Below, in pieces: positions 34,985 through 48,757 of a stretch of DNA of 64,000 nt (positions are counted from its first letter, which is position 1; each line of letters opens with the position of its first letter). The DNA is taken from positions 4,533,326 to 4,597,325 of the forward strand of contig VUYV01000003.1 of assembly GCA_008711295.1 (NCBI GenBank), in the 5' to 3' direction. The notes under the pieces were generated by a model. The model was not told where the DNA came from. It saw only the letters and a list, made by a program, of their open reading frames with translations, and did no database searches. The DNA comes from Anarhynchus alexandrinus. Lineage: Eukaryota > Chordata > Aves > Charadriiformes > Charadriidae. The translations under genes were made by a program, and so were the position numbers.

Positions 34985-36938
34985 AATTCCTTGGAAAAAT
35001 AATGGGAACATTTTTAAACTTTGGTGAAAATCTTATCTTAGAAAAGGGTCTGAGAACTCAGCAGAATTGTAATAGTTTTTCTGGCTTCAAGTATTTTTTT
35101 TAAAGAACTGAAATATTTTTAAACAGCTTGAAATAGTTTTAAATGAAGTTATTTCACCCATCTTTCTCCTCAAATCTCTCTCCACCTCTTTTTCCAGAAG
35201 ATCACTTATCAACTTTTTCCCACAACAGAAAAGAAACAAAGAGAAGAAATAATCAACACCCCCCCAAACAGAAATTAAAGCTTTCTAAAAATTATCTAAT
35301 ATGTGCAAGTTTCCATATTAAGGTGTAATATCTTTCTAAACTACTTTACACTTACTACAGAGGAACATTGTGCCCAACTCTGCACTTGTTTATACAGGGT
35401 TTTGTTTTGGAACTATTTTAAATTAGTTTTCTTGGAACAATCTCTGATATGGAGGAGATGGATCAATCATCACTGAAGCTATTAATCATTTCACCATTAG
35501 CTTTCAGCTAATAATTTTAAAACAATTAGGCAGTTCTCACTTTCCACAGTTTAATCACTTCCTTATCACTCAGAACTTAGAAGAAAACATTTTAAAAGAA
35601 AATATTTTAATGCAACTCAAACTGTACACGTGATTTCAAGTGTAATTTTTGCAAAATTTAGAAAATATATTTTGTTTGCTCAGTCATGCAACCCCCTAAT
35701 AATACTAAAACATATTTCATACCATTTGAAACTCGTGAGATTTAACGGACATATAAGATGGGCTGTGAATGCACTTCTGATGCACTTCTCAGACTTCCAT
35801 TTACTGGTTGCTCCAGGAGGTTGATCTTTTACAGCTGAGATGTTCCTTCTCTAGTAAATGATTTCTTCTTTTTGTCTGTGTTTCTGCATTAAAATATAGT
35901 TGCTTTTGGAACTCAGCAGAAATAAATTTAAAATTAAAAATATAATATAGATCAAAAGCTTGTCTATTTCTTTTTGTTAATAAAGAAATTTTAGTAAACC
36001 TAGCTCTCTTGTGAAGAGCAAATTTGGACAGCAAAAAATTTTACTTGGAATAGCTGTCATTATACATTTTTTGTTCTGTATTTAACCTTGGACAAACTTG
36101 AACTGGATTTTAATTGTATAATATTTCAAAAAGCTTTTTTAAAGAAAGATATTCATACAATGCCATGTCTGTTTTCACCATTTCTGTTTCAGTTGGGAGC
36201 CGTTATCTATTCACATCTCTAATCTTGCCTTTCAGTCCTTTTTTGCTATGTTTGTACAGAAGAAAGACATTTTTGGAGCCGAAGATACTTCATGACAAAT
36301 TAGGTTAAACTACATTGGAATTTTATCAGGAGAACAACCTTTAATTTTATTAGAATGGAAGATATTGGAGCATATTTTGTTCTTGTTTTGTTCTTGCTCT
36401 GCAGAGTTGACACCAATAAAGCTATTCTTACTAATTTTCTGCACCATTTCTCCAAATCTTTGGTCCCCCTCCAGCCATCAGTATAGAGCTACCACCACAG
36501 GCTGCAGACCTTTTTTCAAAGGGGCTACAGACATCAGCCATGAGACACAATTGCTACCATTTTGGTTTCCTCCTTGAAGCAGGTAACTGTGTAAGGTTCC
36601 TTTCTATTTCATTTGAACTCTGACTCCTGGCTTATGATGTCATAAACGAAATTCAAACCTCTGGCTAGGTTTTGAAATAATAGGAACTATTTTACAAGCT
36701 AATAAAAATGGAAGTAGGAAGGTAGATAAGTGCAGAAAATTATGCACTTTCAATGAGCCTCAGAAGAGCCTCCAGCTCAGCTAATTTAGTTGTTTTAAGT
36801 TATTTGCCATTTCTTTAACAAAACCAGGAATAAAGTTTTAATGTTTTAGAGCACAGTATGATGAAGCAAGTACTTTAAACAGACACCTTTGCAAGAGACT
36901 TTTATTCAAAACATAACAAAATATTTTCCTCTGTAAGT

Positions 36939-36960
36939 ATAACTTACAGGTGTAAGTTAT
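36939..36960. repeat. Perfect short inverted repeat
   Basis: ATAACTTAC, AGGT, GTAAGTTAT: 9-base arms with a 4-base loop, in an AT-rich stretch. Confidence 0.7.
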
Positions 36961-38809
36961 CCCTTAAGGGAAAAAGAAGACAATACTATTTATAAAGTTT
37001 TTAGAAGTATTTGAAACAAACAAATGAGCTCTTTCAAATTATCAGTTCTTAATGGATTCTAATCTCATAATTCCTTGTATTATAGATTTATGTTCCTTGT
37101 TTTATCTATTGTACCCCAATGAAGTTGCCTAAAGCCATTCATAATTTAATTGCCTAGTTCTGAACTAAGGAGATAATTGGTAAATTGTCAATAAGCTGCT
37201 TATTTCATAGCCTTCAGCAGAACACTTACACACCATGGTGACCACACTTCAAGTTATTAAATTATAACATGAATTTACAAAGTAGTCAGCAATACCTTTG
37301 AACTTTAGAATTCAATCCTCTTTATGAAATCCTGCAACTCTTGATCCACTTAGGAATTTGAATTGAGAATGAATAGTTTGATGCTAAACTAAAAAAAGGA
37401 ACTAACATTTCAGGAATTATGTATTTTAATTAATAATACTAATCATATTTCCCAATCATCAAAACTGCTTCACTCAAATGAGAATTTTTCATATCATTTT
37501 CATAGAAACACTGAAAAACAAGCAGAGGAAACAAAGGAAAAGGAAATGCTGAGCATTATAACTTTTGCTACAAAAGTTAATTATTATTTTAGACAATAGA
37601 TTACGTAGAAGCATACTTTATGTCTTCTTTTGAAGCATATTTATATAGTACAAAACTTAATTGTTATTAAAATATCAAGTTAATGTGCACTATATTGATT
37701 TCAAAGTGGAAGGTTAAAGATTCAGTCTGCCTTCCACTGGTAGTTCAGTAAATGTTATATCCAAAAAATGGATAAAATAACCCCAAGCAGACATTAAACT
37801 GAAGAGGAAGAAAGCATTAACACTTCGCTCCTCCCAGTTCCCTTGTTGCATGGAACATTGTCCTCCTCTCTGTAAAGATTTCTGTATGCCTCACTGCAAC
37901 CCTTCCCTGTTCTTCTTAAGGATGACTGAAACCCTCAGTCTTAAGGCACAGTGAGAAATTGAAAGAGTGAGCAGAACACCAACGACAAGGCAGAAGATAT
38001 TAGTAAGTTATGTTGCATAACAATTTTGACTGTTTATTAATGAGCCTTTTCTGTATTAACTAGATTATTGAATATCTAACAATAATTCATAGCTCGCTAT
38101 ATATTGTGAATTCACTTTTTCTCACAGCAAGACACTGAGTAGCGTGCTATTGTGGTAATTCTCTACCTAGACATTTAAATTTACCTTTGTCCCTAAAATT
38201 TGGGGAGAGAAGTTATGCACACAGCAGTGACAAAGTGGTAGGTGACTTTTGTGCATGCAAAAGTTTCAAAGATTTAAATCTTTAGCATTTCTGTACCCCG
38301 TGAAGTCCCCATAGCATTTACTTCCTTGCTGCATCCTGTTTTACCTTCTAGATGACTCTTTCCTATCTGTTTATATATACAGAGTTAACTTTGATGGGTC
38401 TTGGTAGCTACCCAGTATTTTTCTGTGTAATTTGGATGAACAATTAGAGAACTAATTTATTAATTTTAGAGAGCACATACCCTTCCCCCCAAATTAAAAA
38501 AAAAAAAGAAATAAAATTCAAAGTATTCCCAAAAAATTAAAGATATCTGAAATGTGTAGGATATGATTTAAAAAAAAAAAAAAAAGTGGAAAGATCATAA
38601 CAGGTTGTACAACATAAGAATAAACTACCTAGGCACAGTTCTGAAGAAAATAATTGAGGAATAGGAGTATAATAGTTTTGAACACGTTCAATATGGTGGA
38701 CTCTTTTATCAATCATCCTTAAAAAAAAAAAATGAGGAAAAGAAGATATGTGAACAGGAATATTATTCTTAAGTATGAAATAATCCTGCTTCTCAACTCA
38801 GCTTCGTTT

Positions 38810-39115
38810 CAAATGCTGTGTCCAGGTTTGAACATCACAGTACCAATGTGCAAATAATCAGAAATCAGGCTAGCAACAAAATGTTTAGGAAAAAAGCTGT
38901 ATTTTTTAAGGAAAGAACAACTAAACCTATTTGCCTAGTCTAAAGGAAGGACAAATGATGAAAAAGGTGGTAAGACCATAGTTTTCAGAAACATTGTTGA
39001 AAATCAGAAATTATTCTCAATGCACGTCACAGACAGTATAAGCAATTAACTTCAATCACAACAGCAACGATTTAGGTTAAGCATTAAGAAAAACTTCCTA
39101 AATATTTGCAGGGTC
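38810..39115 (+). mobile_element. Probable ancient CR1/L3-like LINE remnant
   Basis: Scattered words recall the 3' half of very old CR1/L3 LINEs: AAATGCTGTGTCCAGGTTTG at the start, CTATTTGCCTAGTCTAAAGGAAGG in the middle and GATTTAGGTTAAGCATTAAG followed by AAAAACTTCCTAA at the end, in the correct order. Divergence is high and the reading frame is lost. Confidence 0.5.
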
Positions 39116-41199
39116 CATCTTTTTGGTGGGTCCATCCCATCTCTTTCTATGTCATTATTTCCTCCTCAATATGTCTTCCTACGTCTGGTGCCACTGTTAC
39201 CAGTGGCCACCCTATTCTCCTATATATGAATATATATTATTCATTCCAAGCTCAACCCCATCCTGTTCCATTTATCTGATTTCATCTCAAAAGTAGCTGT
39301 AGATTTACTGTTGTGGGTTGAAAGCAGCTTAAATTCCGTTGCTTGACATCCAGCATAGCATGCTTTTCCACATGAAATGATACAGTCCTGGCCACATGGT
39401 TCCCTCCCATTTAGATAAGGTCTGTGGCAGTCCTCTGGGTCTCCCTCCACAAGATTTTGGAGTTGCATTTATCCCATCAATTGTCTGCTGTATTGTCCCA
39501 GACAGACGGCGAATTTAGCTCTTTCTTGCTCCACCCTGAGTTCATCCCATGTACTCCTTCCTAAATGATTACCCCTTTGTGTTTAGCCCATGGCCACACT
39601 GCCTTCTAAAACATCCACATCCCATCACTAGCAGACTTTTTTTCTTTTATAAAGAAAGTTGTCCTCTACTTCCTCTATTAAAACAAAACAAAACAAAAAC
39701 AACAAGGAAAAAAAAAGTTACAGATTTATTTATTTATTTTTTAAAAAAAGGAACCACCCCCCCAAAAAACCCAAACAAAAATAAACAAAAACCCTCTCTT
39801 TTAATTTAAAAAAAAAAAAAAAACCAACAACGACCTGTTCTGATATTGAGCATGCATGATAGGGGAAGGGGAGAAGAGAGTGGTGATGGAGAGGAGGACA
39901 ATGACCCATTCTGATGGGAAAGCTGCAAAAAACAAGATTCAGAATGTAGTTTTCTTCTCTGAAGAAGTATGGAGTAGGAGGAAAATAATGATTTACCAGA
40001 GAAAGTAAATGTGTTTGCATCAGTATAACATTGTAATTTAGACAAAAGAGCGTATGCAAAAGAGATTTTGTTAACACCCCATTTTCTTTTTCTCATCCAT
40101 TACATTCCATCTTCGACAGACCATGATTTTGCTGGAAATGAAAAGATCAGAAAATTCTGTCTGGATGTTGCCAAGAGCCAAAACTGAGAGATCATCGAAT
40201 ATCTAGTCCTGGGGACTTAATATTCTTTCTCCCTATACTGAAGGGTTTTCCTGAACATGGTGAATTGTAATGAATAATGCTGAACAGTTACGAAAAAGAC
40301 ATTATTTTTCTTCAGGGCAGGTGGAATTTTAAATCTCCTAGTCTTTGCTATCCAATGCTTTCACCTGCCAGCAAACTCTAAGCCTTATTAGAGAAACAGA
40401 ATAAGCACAGAAGCGTGCCAAATATCTAAAAACTCACCATAATCTCATCAGGAGTTTATATCTTCAGCTCAGGCTGAAACCTTACAGCTTCAGAGAGCAG
40501 AGGCAGTTCACTAAAGCATAAAGAATTGGGGCATTGAGGGACCGTGCCTGCTTAGAAAACTGTGTAATTTAATAAAGTGTTCATTGATGTCTACACAGTG
40601 GCTCCTCAAACTTGTGCTAGTGCCTGTGCCTGCAGCATGGATAGTCCCATTCCTGCTAATTAGATGAAAGTAGAAGGATTACATTCTTTCTTAGCAGACA
40701 GGAAGAAATGGAAACAACCATTTCTCAAGGAACCTCACAGCTGAAATGTAACAGAGGATCATGTTTTAAGAAAATTTGTTAAAGCATATGATTTTATCCC
40801 TCACATTTATTAGAATAAAAGTATTAAAAAATGCACTTTGTTATTCACAAATCCCATAAATGTTCTATGTGGCATTAAAAATAAATCTTGAATGACAAGA
40901 AGGTATATTTTCAATGCATTTGAAATATTTTTACTATAAATATTTCTTAAAGTGCTTGGAGTTACACCTTGTGTTCAATTCCTTTATAATTATTTTACAT
41001 ATTAAAAAGTCCTGCTATGGCCTTTTGTATTGTTCTCAGTTTATACAGCTAAGTAAAAGTCCCTTTGTAGGGTGACTGCATTTTGTTGGGCCAGGATGAC
41101 CTGAAATTACAAAAAAAAATAAAAACATGTAGCGAGTGGTAATATAATTTATTATAATGGTTTGCTATGTTTGGATAAAATGATCATAATTTCTTCACC

Positions 41200-41490
41200 A
41201 TTAGTGAGTCAGAATTATAGAGCCTCCTTTATAATTTGTCTGTAAGTTGTTTTAAATGTTAAACCATGATGAGAAACCTCTTAAGAACATACCGCATATA
41301 TGTATAGTGTAATCTGTAGCCTTTGGGGCCTAACATTATATAATCTACAGTACATTGCAACAAGATGAAGTACTGTACATCGGGTATTCAATTTAGGCAG
41401 TATAATATTTGATATTGCCTATGCAATGTGAAACTATCTGTTGTACAATGTATGCATGATGGTAAGAGCTAATTAGAAGATCACATCCTA
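41200..41490. promoter_or_regulatory. Candidate conserved non-coding element
   Basis: A repeat-free stretch with dense homeodomain and POU-like words: ATGCAAT near 41421, TATGCAT near 41451, CTAATTAG near 41469, and an 8-base inverted repeat TACAGTAC...GTACTGTA around 41347-41378. It reads like vertebrate enhancer sequence, but conservation cannot be tested here. Confidence 0.3.
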
Positions 41491-42457
41491 GTTTTTCCAA
41501 ATGGTCCTTGCTTTAAAACAGTACACAGCAGGCTGCAACTGTCATCTTTTAAAAATTAGTTTTACACCAGGATTAACTATAAAGACCTGCAATTCACATA
41601 ATAAAAATATTCTTCTTTCATGTCTCAGTAATCAAAAGGATATCTCTTGGTCAGTTTTGAAAAGAGATACCTGCTCTTAAGTAGCACATCACCCTTACAA
41701 TAAGGCATCACATATAGGCACGATAAACTGCTCATGGATACAGGTCAATTAGAAACTTTGGAGGTAAGGAAATTTTCTTTTAAGAATGTTTCTGTGTACT
41801 GTAAAACTCCACCATCACTGTAACTATACTGACGCTCAGAGCGCTTCACACTTGGTAAACATCCTTTATTCACATACTGGCACTGCTGTATAAGAACATA
41901 GAGGTAGACATTGATCAGATAAGTTAAATTATGCATATTCTGACCCTGGGCTCCACACTTGTATCAAGACTGTTCTGAATGCCTCCTGCAATATCTGTAT
42001 AGTTCTATCCTTTATACAATCTCTGTCACTGTCTCAGTCTTCAAGGTAAGAGAGATTAAGCCAACACAATAGATTCTATTGGACTAGCAAGCTTAGCTGG
42101 AAAAGTCAGATAAACTTGTGGATTTCAGAAATATTCTTTGAGCAAATCTGATGATATTTAAGAACATGTTTGTATAGTGCAACTTTTTTTGATGTGTCTT
42201 TCATGGTTGCTGGTTATACAGGGATTTGTGTGTTGATTTGATGGTTTTCTATATGCTGTAGTTTAATGGTTATATTTTTTGATGTTGACCATAAAATCTG
42301 AGAAAGTAGTACTAATATAGGACTATTATAGAGATAGCCTGAAGACAGTTACTGAATTTGTGGCGTAAGCCAATAAGGAAGTGCCTACTTTTCCCATCCA
42401 GATGTCATCTATGTGGAATACTGTTTGACAAAGCAAATAATTAAAAAGTATTATTTC

Positions 42458-42479
42458 GGGGGGCGGGGGGGGGAGGGGG
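42458..42479 (+). repeat. G-rich run, possible G-quadruplex
   Basis: Runs of 6, 9 and 5 G separated by single bases. The 9-base run can be split to give four G tracts, so an intramolecular quadruplex could form on the plus strand, the non-template strand for minus-strand RNA being the opposite one. Confidence 0.6.
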
Positions 42480-43675
42480 ATCAATGTGCTGAAGAATACT
42501 TGTAATACCCACCTCAACAATGTGAAGAGGAACTCTTCCCACTCCTCTGAATAAACACATCACTGAAATCTACATGTGTTTTCTTCCCATAATGTAACAC
42601 ATTTCACATACTGTGCTGTAAGCTTTTCTGATAAATACACAGGTGGAAATCAGCACCCACTTTGCACTGGAATGAACTTGCACAAGTAATTGGTGAAGGG
42701 TTACACCCAGCTGCCACGAGAGACGATTTTTTTTCAAAACGGTCATTCCATCTCTGATATTTCACTCCCAATTTTCAAGGGAAACCAACATAACACCTTT
42801 CAAAGATATACCTGGAACAGAACTTCAAAACTCAGCTGGAAGCCAAAAACAGTGGACTCAAATGAGTTTCTGGTTTTATTGAACTTTATAATCTCTCTCC
42901 CTTCCTTTCTAACCTCTGTATGTCTACAGGTTATAAACTACCTAACGCTCTCCTTCCTTTGAGAGCTAAAAATCTCCTTTTTTCATTTTAGCACCCTTCG
43001 CATAGCAATCCATTTCATTGGTGGCAAATATATATGTATATGTATAAATATTTTTCTTTATAGAGTCCATGTAATTGATAGCTATCTTATTACAATTAGA
43101 TAAAGTGTCCTCAACTTTTGTTTAGTCTTTAAGTCCACTTTTTCTATTTCAGATCTAAAAAAGGGCCTTTATGCCTGAAAGAATGTAGTATTTTTTTTTT
43201 CCAGATACAGCCAGACAGGCTAGTAAAATATTTTAACTTTATTAAAAAAGTTATACCTCATCTGTAAGTCCTTGGATCATTACAGTTACAGCAACACTAG
43301 AAGTCTTTATGGCATTCATTACTGCTTCATCCAAGATGCAGAGAACGAATATACTCTTTTCTATTACTCTACAGAACACAATAATAAAATATCACTCTAT
43401 TATTCTATTCTGTTATTCTAGACAGTATAAATAAGAAACTCGGGGAAAGACAAAGTGATCACCTGAGATTGCAAAGCAAGTATGTGAAAGGCAAGGAGGG
43501 AAATTGCATATTTTGAAGTCTCAAGGTGCAATACTGAGTGGTCTTTCATTTATCCTCTTCTGAGAGGTTTCAGTACTTATATACCCTGTTTCAAGCCTGT
43601 TTGATGAGGTCATCAAGTTTATGAATGTTAATGGACTTACTATTAGTCAGGTGAAATCATTCAGTTTTTCAGTGA

Positions 43676-43694
43676 GGGATTGGGGGGGGAGGGG
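43676..43694 (+). repeat. Second G-rich run, possible G-quadruplex
   Basis: GGG, three other bases, eight G, A, four G. Again compatible with a four-tract quadruplex, 1.2 kb from the first. Confidence 0.5.
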
Positions 43695-46600
43695 TGGACA
43701 AGGAAAAAATAGTAAGCTCCTACCTTTAGGATAAAGCTATGCTCTGAAGAGGTATAAATATACAGCTATAATAATTTCAGTGTAACTCAGGTAATAGAGC
43801 ATTGACATAATTGAGTGCAGACTGATGAGCAACTAGAAAATGGAATAACAAGCAGAATCTCCTTAGTCTGTAGGAAGACCAACAATGTTTTACACAAGCT
43901 GTCTATGCTATTATGTGAGAGAAGATGTGCAGACCAAGAAATGTCCATATGTCACTTTCAAATATGAATAAAATTAATTTACAACTTAGTGCTAGCTGTC
44001 ATTAAAGTTTGTGAGACCACATATGAAATGATGAAGCGGGTAACCTCTTAAAACATAAATGCCAACGACTGATAAATGATAGGAGAATGAATCATACAAT
44101 GTATAAGGAACTGTTAAAGATATATACAGGAGAGACATTGTTATCCAGAAAGAAATTGCCGAAAATTGAAGTCACAGAAATAGTAAATATTTTTGATGTA
44201 CAGGTGACCAAAAACTGTCATCTTTGCTGCCCCAAATGAAGAAACCTACCTGTTAGATGAAATATTGAGTGAAATCGTGTGAGTAAGCATAAATAGGCCT
44301 TGTCTTCAAAAGATGAGATATGAGGCAAATTCAGGAAGCCATTTGTAATTAGTGCATGAAAGGTTGTAACCTGAAGGTCTGGGTGTTCGTAGTGTCTGGA
44401 GAATGAATAATTTAACAATGCATGTATTGGCAAACGGGACAAAGTGGAGAGGGAGAGGAAAAGAAGACTGTAGAGAATTATCACCCTCCATTTCTTAATC
44501 TCCTCTCCCACTCCCAAACCTTGCTTAGCAGCAAGTAATCAAGTAGCAACATCCACGATATACAGCATGAAGATATTCCAGAGTAATGACATTTGCAAGG
44601 AGAGGGATCAGGCAGCAAGCAAGAAAGTAGCTCTGACTCATGGTACAATTTAAAAGGAAGGGTTGTCCCATGTTGGTACGTGTGAATAATTTGTTTTAGC
44701 TTGGGAGGTAAAGATCTTCTGGTGTAAGTGAAAGTGAACTGACACAGTGACTGAACTTAAGAAAGCCTGGAATAATACCATGTAATTATAGATACCTTAT
44801 TCTTAAACCAGCTGTAAAAGGAAGAAAACAAGAGAATGTCTGGGAAATTTTCCAGACCTTGGCATTCATCTGAGATGTTTTCTGGTGGTCTGCATGGACT
44901 GAGTGAAGGAGGAAAGATGACGGACAGATCCTTAAGAAAAGTCTACTGGATCTGAGGTATTGAATTTAAGTTTTTAATTTATTGGCATGGTCAAGAGCGC
45001 AAAAAGAAGAAAAAAAAAAGAAAAATCTTCACCTACAGCTGTGGTATTAAATTTTCTTTTCCCTCAGTTTGTCCTATAACATGACATTAAGCCCATTAGG
45101 TGTTATGTGTAGGTTAAACATTATAAAATACAAACTTTAAAAATTGTTAATACAAGAAAGAAGGATTTTTTTAAAAGGTAGGGGGTTTTTGGTGTTTTTT
45201 TTCCACCAAGCATATTTTCTCTCCAAAGTGCGACTTCATTAACTCAAAAGTCATTCACAAATTCAGTACAGATGGCAGCTAATCAGGCAGAGGAGTTAAC
45301 TGAGGCCATTCCTCTCTAGAAGACTGTTCTGATCACCAAGTCTCAGGATCTCTCACAGTCACTCTCACTGAAATTATTCAACACTGTAGACTTTTTCATA
45401 GTTGATGAGACATAGAAAAAAAGGTAAGAGAGAATGACAGCTGCCCAGTAGTCATGCCATTTAAGAAGGCCTCAGAGGAAGAAAAATCAGAGCCAGGCAG
45501 AATATTATATTATAGTTGTTGCTAATCTGCATTCTGGCAATCTTTCACTGCTCTTGCCTTCTGCTTGCAACACCAATTAGTATCTCTAGGAACCACACAA
45601 AAAGCCTGAATAGATCAGTGCTTTCATCAATAATTTCCAAGGTGTAACACGTTTTGAAAACATATTTTGAGACTTGCAAGATCTAATTTTTCATGTAACA
45701 ATCACAAAAAGCTCCAATTGCCCATGGATTTCAGGCTAACCTCATTCTATTTAGGGACTTGAAAACCAAAGTGCTCTAAACTTGTGGACATCTGAACAGG
45801 TTGGTCATAATCCTTCTGAAGGAAAAGATTGTCCTCCTTCTTTTCCCCCTCCCCAATGAACATTAGTATCACTCTGAAGCAATCATCCAACAGACTGTAT
45901 TAAACTGTTTGACAATACCTAGCAAAATATAAACTGCATTGGGTACCATTGTCAAATTTTTGCATTTTTTTTTGTTTGGTTGTTTGTTGTTTGTTTTGGG
46001 GTTTTTTTGTGGCAGAATAGCATAGGGTACCATCTGCACAGTAAATTAAATTTATTTTGTAAAATTGTGTAGTTAAAAACCCTCAATATGATTTGCAGAT
46101 AACTCAAGAAATTTCATACACAACTTCTTTACTAGAGACAATTCAGACTATAAAAGGAATTTTCTACTTTTACTGTGGTCTTTTGGTATTTATGAAACAA
46201 TGATTGGAAGGTGAGAACTTAGGTAAGAATTACTTTGGTGACAGAGGTAACCTTTATGGTCTAACAACATTTTTTGGCCAACCAAACTTCAAACTTGGAA
46301 CACTGGAATATAGTGAATTAGCAATTGTCAGGTAATATGCAGCAGCTACAGTGCTTATCAGTGTATTATTTAAAACTAACATCTACTGGAGTGTTTTCAT
46401 CCTTTTCACTCAAAAGAAAGGAGAAATTCTCCTTTTGGAAAAAAATAAGATTGAAGGAAAGGAAGAAAACAGTCATATAAGCAAAGCAGTGGTCTACAAT
46501 TATTTTTTTAAATCATTAAGAACTAGAAATAACATAAAAAGGTCAAGATAAAAAAACTAGAGGAGTACAGATACAATTAGATTTTTTTGATAGATATTAG

Positions 46601-47040
46601 TGTAACTGGTTTATTTCTCGGCTGAATTCTGTGAGATAATCTTAATTTCATGAAAGACTTTAGAATCAGAACTACAAAACTGGAGCTCTTCAGAAAGTAA
46701 TTATCACAAGTGCTGTTTGAGAAGTGGTTGGATGGCTGACAAAGTTTTAAGTTATCCAGTTCTGGGTGCAGTTACTTGTTTGTTTTGTTTCTATATATGT
46801 ATGTGTGTATGTATACATTTGCAGACATAGGGATTCAGCAAGGTATACAGTAGTGGGAATATTATACGAAGATAGAAACTAAGAGAAAACTAAAAACATT
46901 CAAGATGGCTGTTTTGCTTTTTAATTTATATTTTAGTATTCTGTTCAATATTCTGTTTCAAGTAAACCCTCTTCTATTCTGTTTCTCTGATAAGTCCCCT
47001 CTCATTAACTGTGCTTCATTTGTTCTGGTTCTTTTATCTT

Positions 47041-47300
47041 TTTTTTTTTTTTTNGAGATTCGTAAAGCAGTAACCGATATTAACTATTCAACCAATAATG
47101 ACCAGCCTTCCATGGCCCTTGTATCACATACAGTGAGATTACCCTTTGCCTAACAGCTCTCTTTAGTCCAAACTGAAGATGCAAAGCTGCAAGGGCCTCT
47201 ACTAGGTAGAGTCTTTGCCTGTCCACACCATATCCAAAGTGGCAATGAGTCTTGCTGTTTTGCTCAAACGATTCTACAACTGCACCCACAACAGACAGAA
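47041..47300 (-). pseudogene. Possible processed retropseudogene or 3'-UTR retrocopy
   Basis: On the minus strand about 235 bases of higher-complexity sequence (47055-47290) end directly in an A run (plus-strand T run at 47038-47053, with an undetermined base at 47054). This layout, unique sequence followed by poly(A), is that of a reverse-transcribed RNA. I cannot name the parent RNA, saw no AATAAA signal before the A run and found no clear target duplication. A 69-codon open frame lies here but has no recognisable domain. Confidence 0.35.
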
Positions 47301-48757
47301 AACAAAATGCAAACGCTGTATGTGTTGCAACATTTAGCTATCAAGCAAACAACTAAAACAGGCTGCAAGATGACTTAAGTATACTATATTACAATAGCAA
47401 GATAACTGTCATGGTCAAGTGAAAATGGATTCAGATGTTATAGGTTTATACAATTCCTTCTTTTGTTAAACAATAAATAGCTTTAATTAAAAATCATATG
47501 TTTAAAAAAAAATAGTTAGCTGGAAAATCAATAATTTTCCTGACAGATACTGGTGTAGGATTACATTTTTCCCAGTAAAACTCAATGATTTATATCAATA
47601 TACCTGATATAGTGTGAATTCTGTGGTTTTATGTAAGTAAAGAAATTATTTTATGATGCATGCAGGATTAATAAAATTTTCCAATTACTTTTTTCTCTTT
47701 GTATTTTGAATCTAAGATGAATAAATTACTATTATAACTGGAAACCAAATGTTTATAGTTTAGTTATAACTGGAAGTCAATTAGGAGTCAAAACATACTT
47801 CTGTGTGAAAAATGCTGTTTATTTGTATTTAAAGTGACTGAATAATAATTGTACAAGAGAAATACAAGACATCTAGATTATTGGAATTCATTATGTCTGT
47901 CAATTATTATCTAGTCTCTGGGTTTTCTTTCTTTTTAGAATTAGGGACTGTTTCATCACAATATGCACAGCTAATAATTTAACTTAAGTTTTTTTTTAAA
48001 ACAAGAGTCTTTTTCCAAAGGCAAAACAAATTATCAGTGATTAATGAAGTATTGATCTTCAAAGCCTACAGACTACAATGCAATTTTTCTAGGAAAAGTT
48101 TTAAAGTGTTTTTACAGGGGCTTATGCTTACCTTGTGCTGTATTATATGCAACATTTTAATATTATTTCTGAATAAGTGATGCGGTCTTAGGCAATATGT
48201 ACACATTTTTCTCTACAGAATACTCTTCTGTAAACTTACCAAAGGTCTAGAACAGCAAGTGAAATCTCTCTTGTAAAGATCACAAATAGGTAACCACGAG
48301 GAGACTGCAGAAAAATAATTCTCTAATTCCAAGAGTCAACAGTGTACTCAAACAAAGTGTCTACTCAGTGATAAACAGACTTCCATACCATCCTATCCTC
48401 ATAAGTGAAAAAATAATGATGTAAATACCAACTTGTTCCCTGAGAAAAATGCCTGGAACAAAGGTGTTATTCTTAGGACAACAGGAATTTGCTAGCTCTC
48501 CCATATTTAAAGGTAAACCCCTTCAAATCTGCATGTGCGAAATATATATATATATGTGGCATATAACTAAGTTTATAGTGTTAAGAAACTCTGTGTAAAA
48601 TAATATCTTGGAGAGACACAAAATATTTCTGTAAAACAATTGATACCTTAAAATATTCATTCAGCTATGGCAAAACACAAAGAATCCTCACTGCTTAATC
48701 CCACTAGATGCATAACTATAATAAACTATAATGCCTCAATTCATTTCCCCATTGCAC

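Noticed and set aside
44218..44517. 99-codon minus-strand frame
   Set aside because: No known motif and overlapping frames of similar length; treated as chance.
48541..48557. (TA)n run and other short A/T microsatellites as features of note
   Set aside because: Too short and common in AT-rich DNA to mean anything by themselves.
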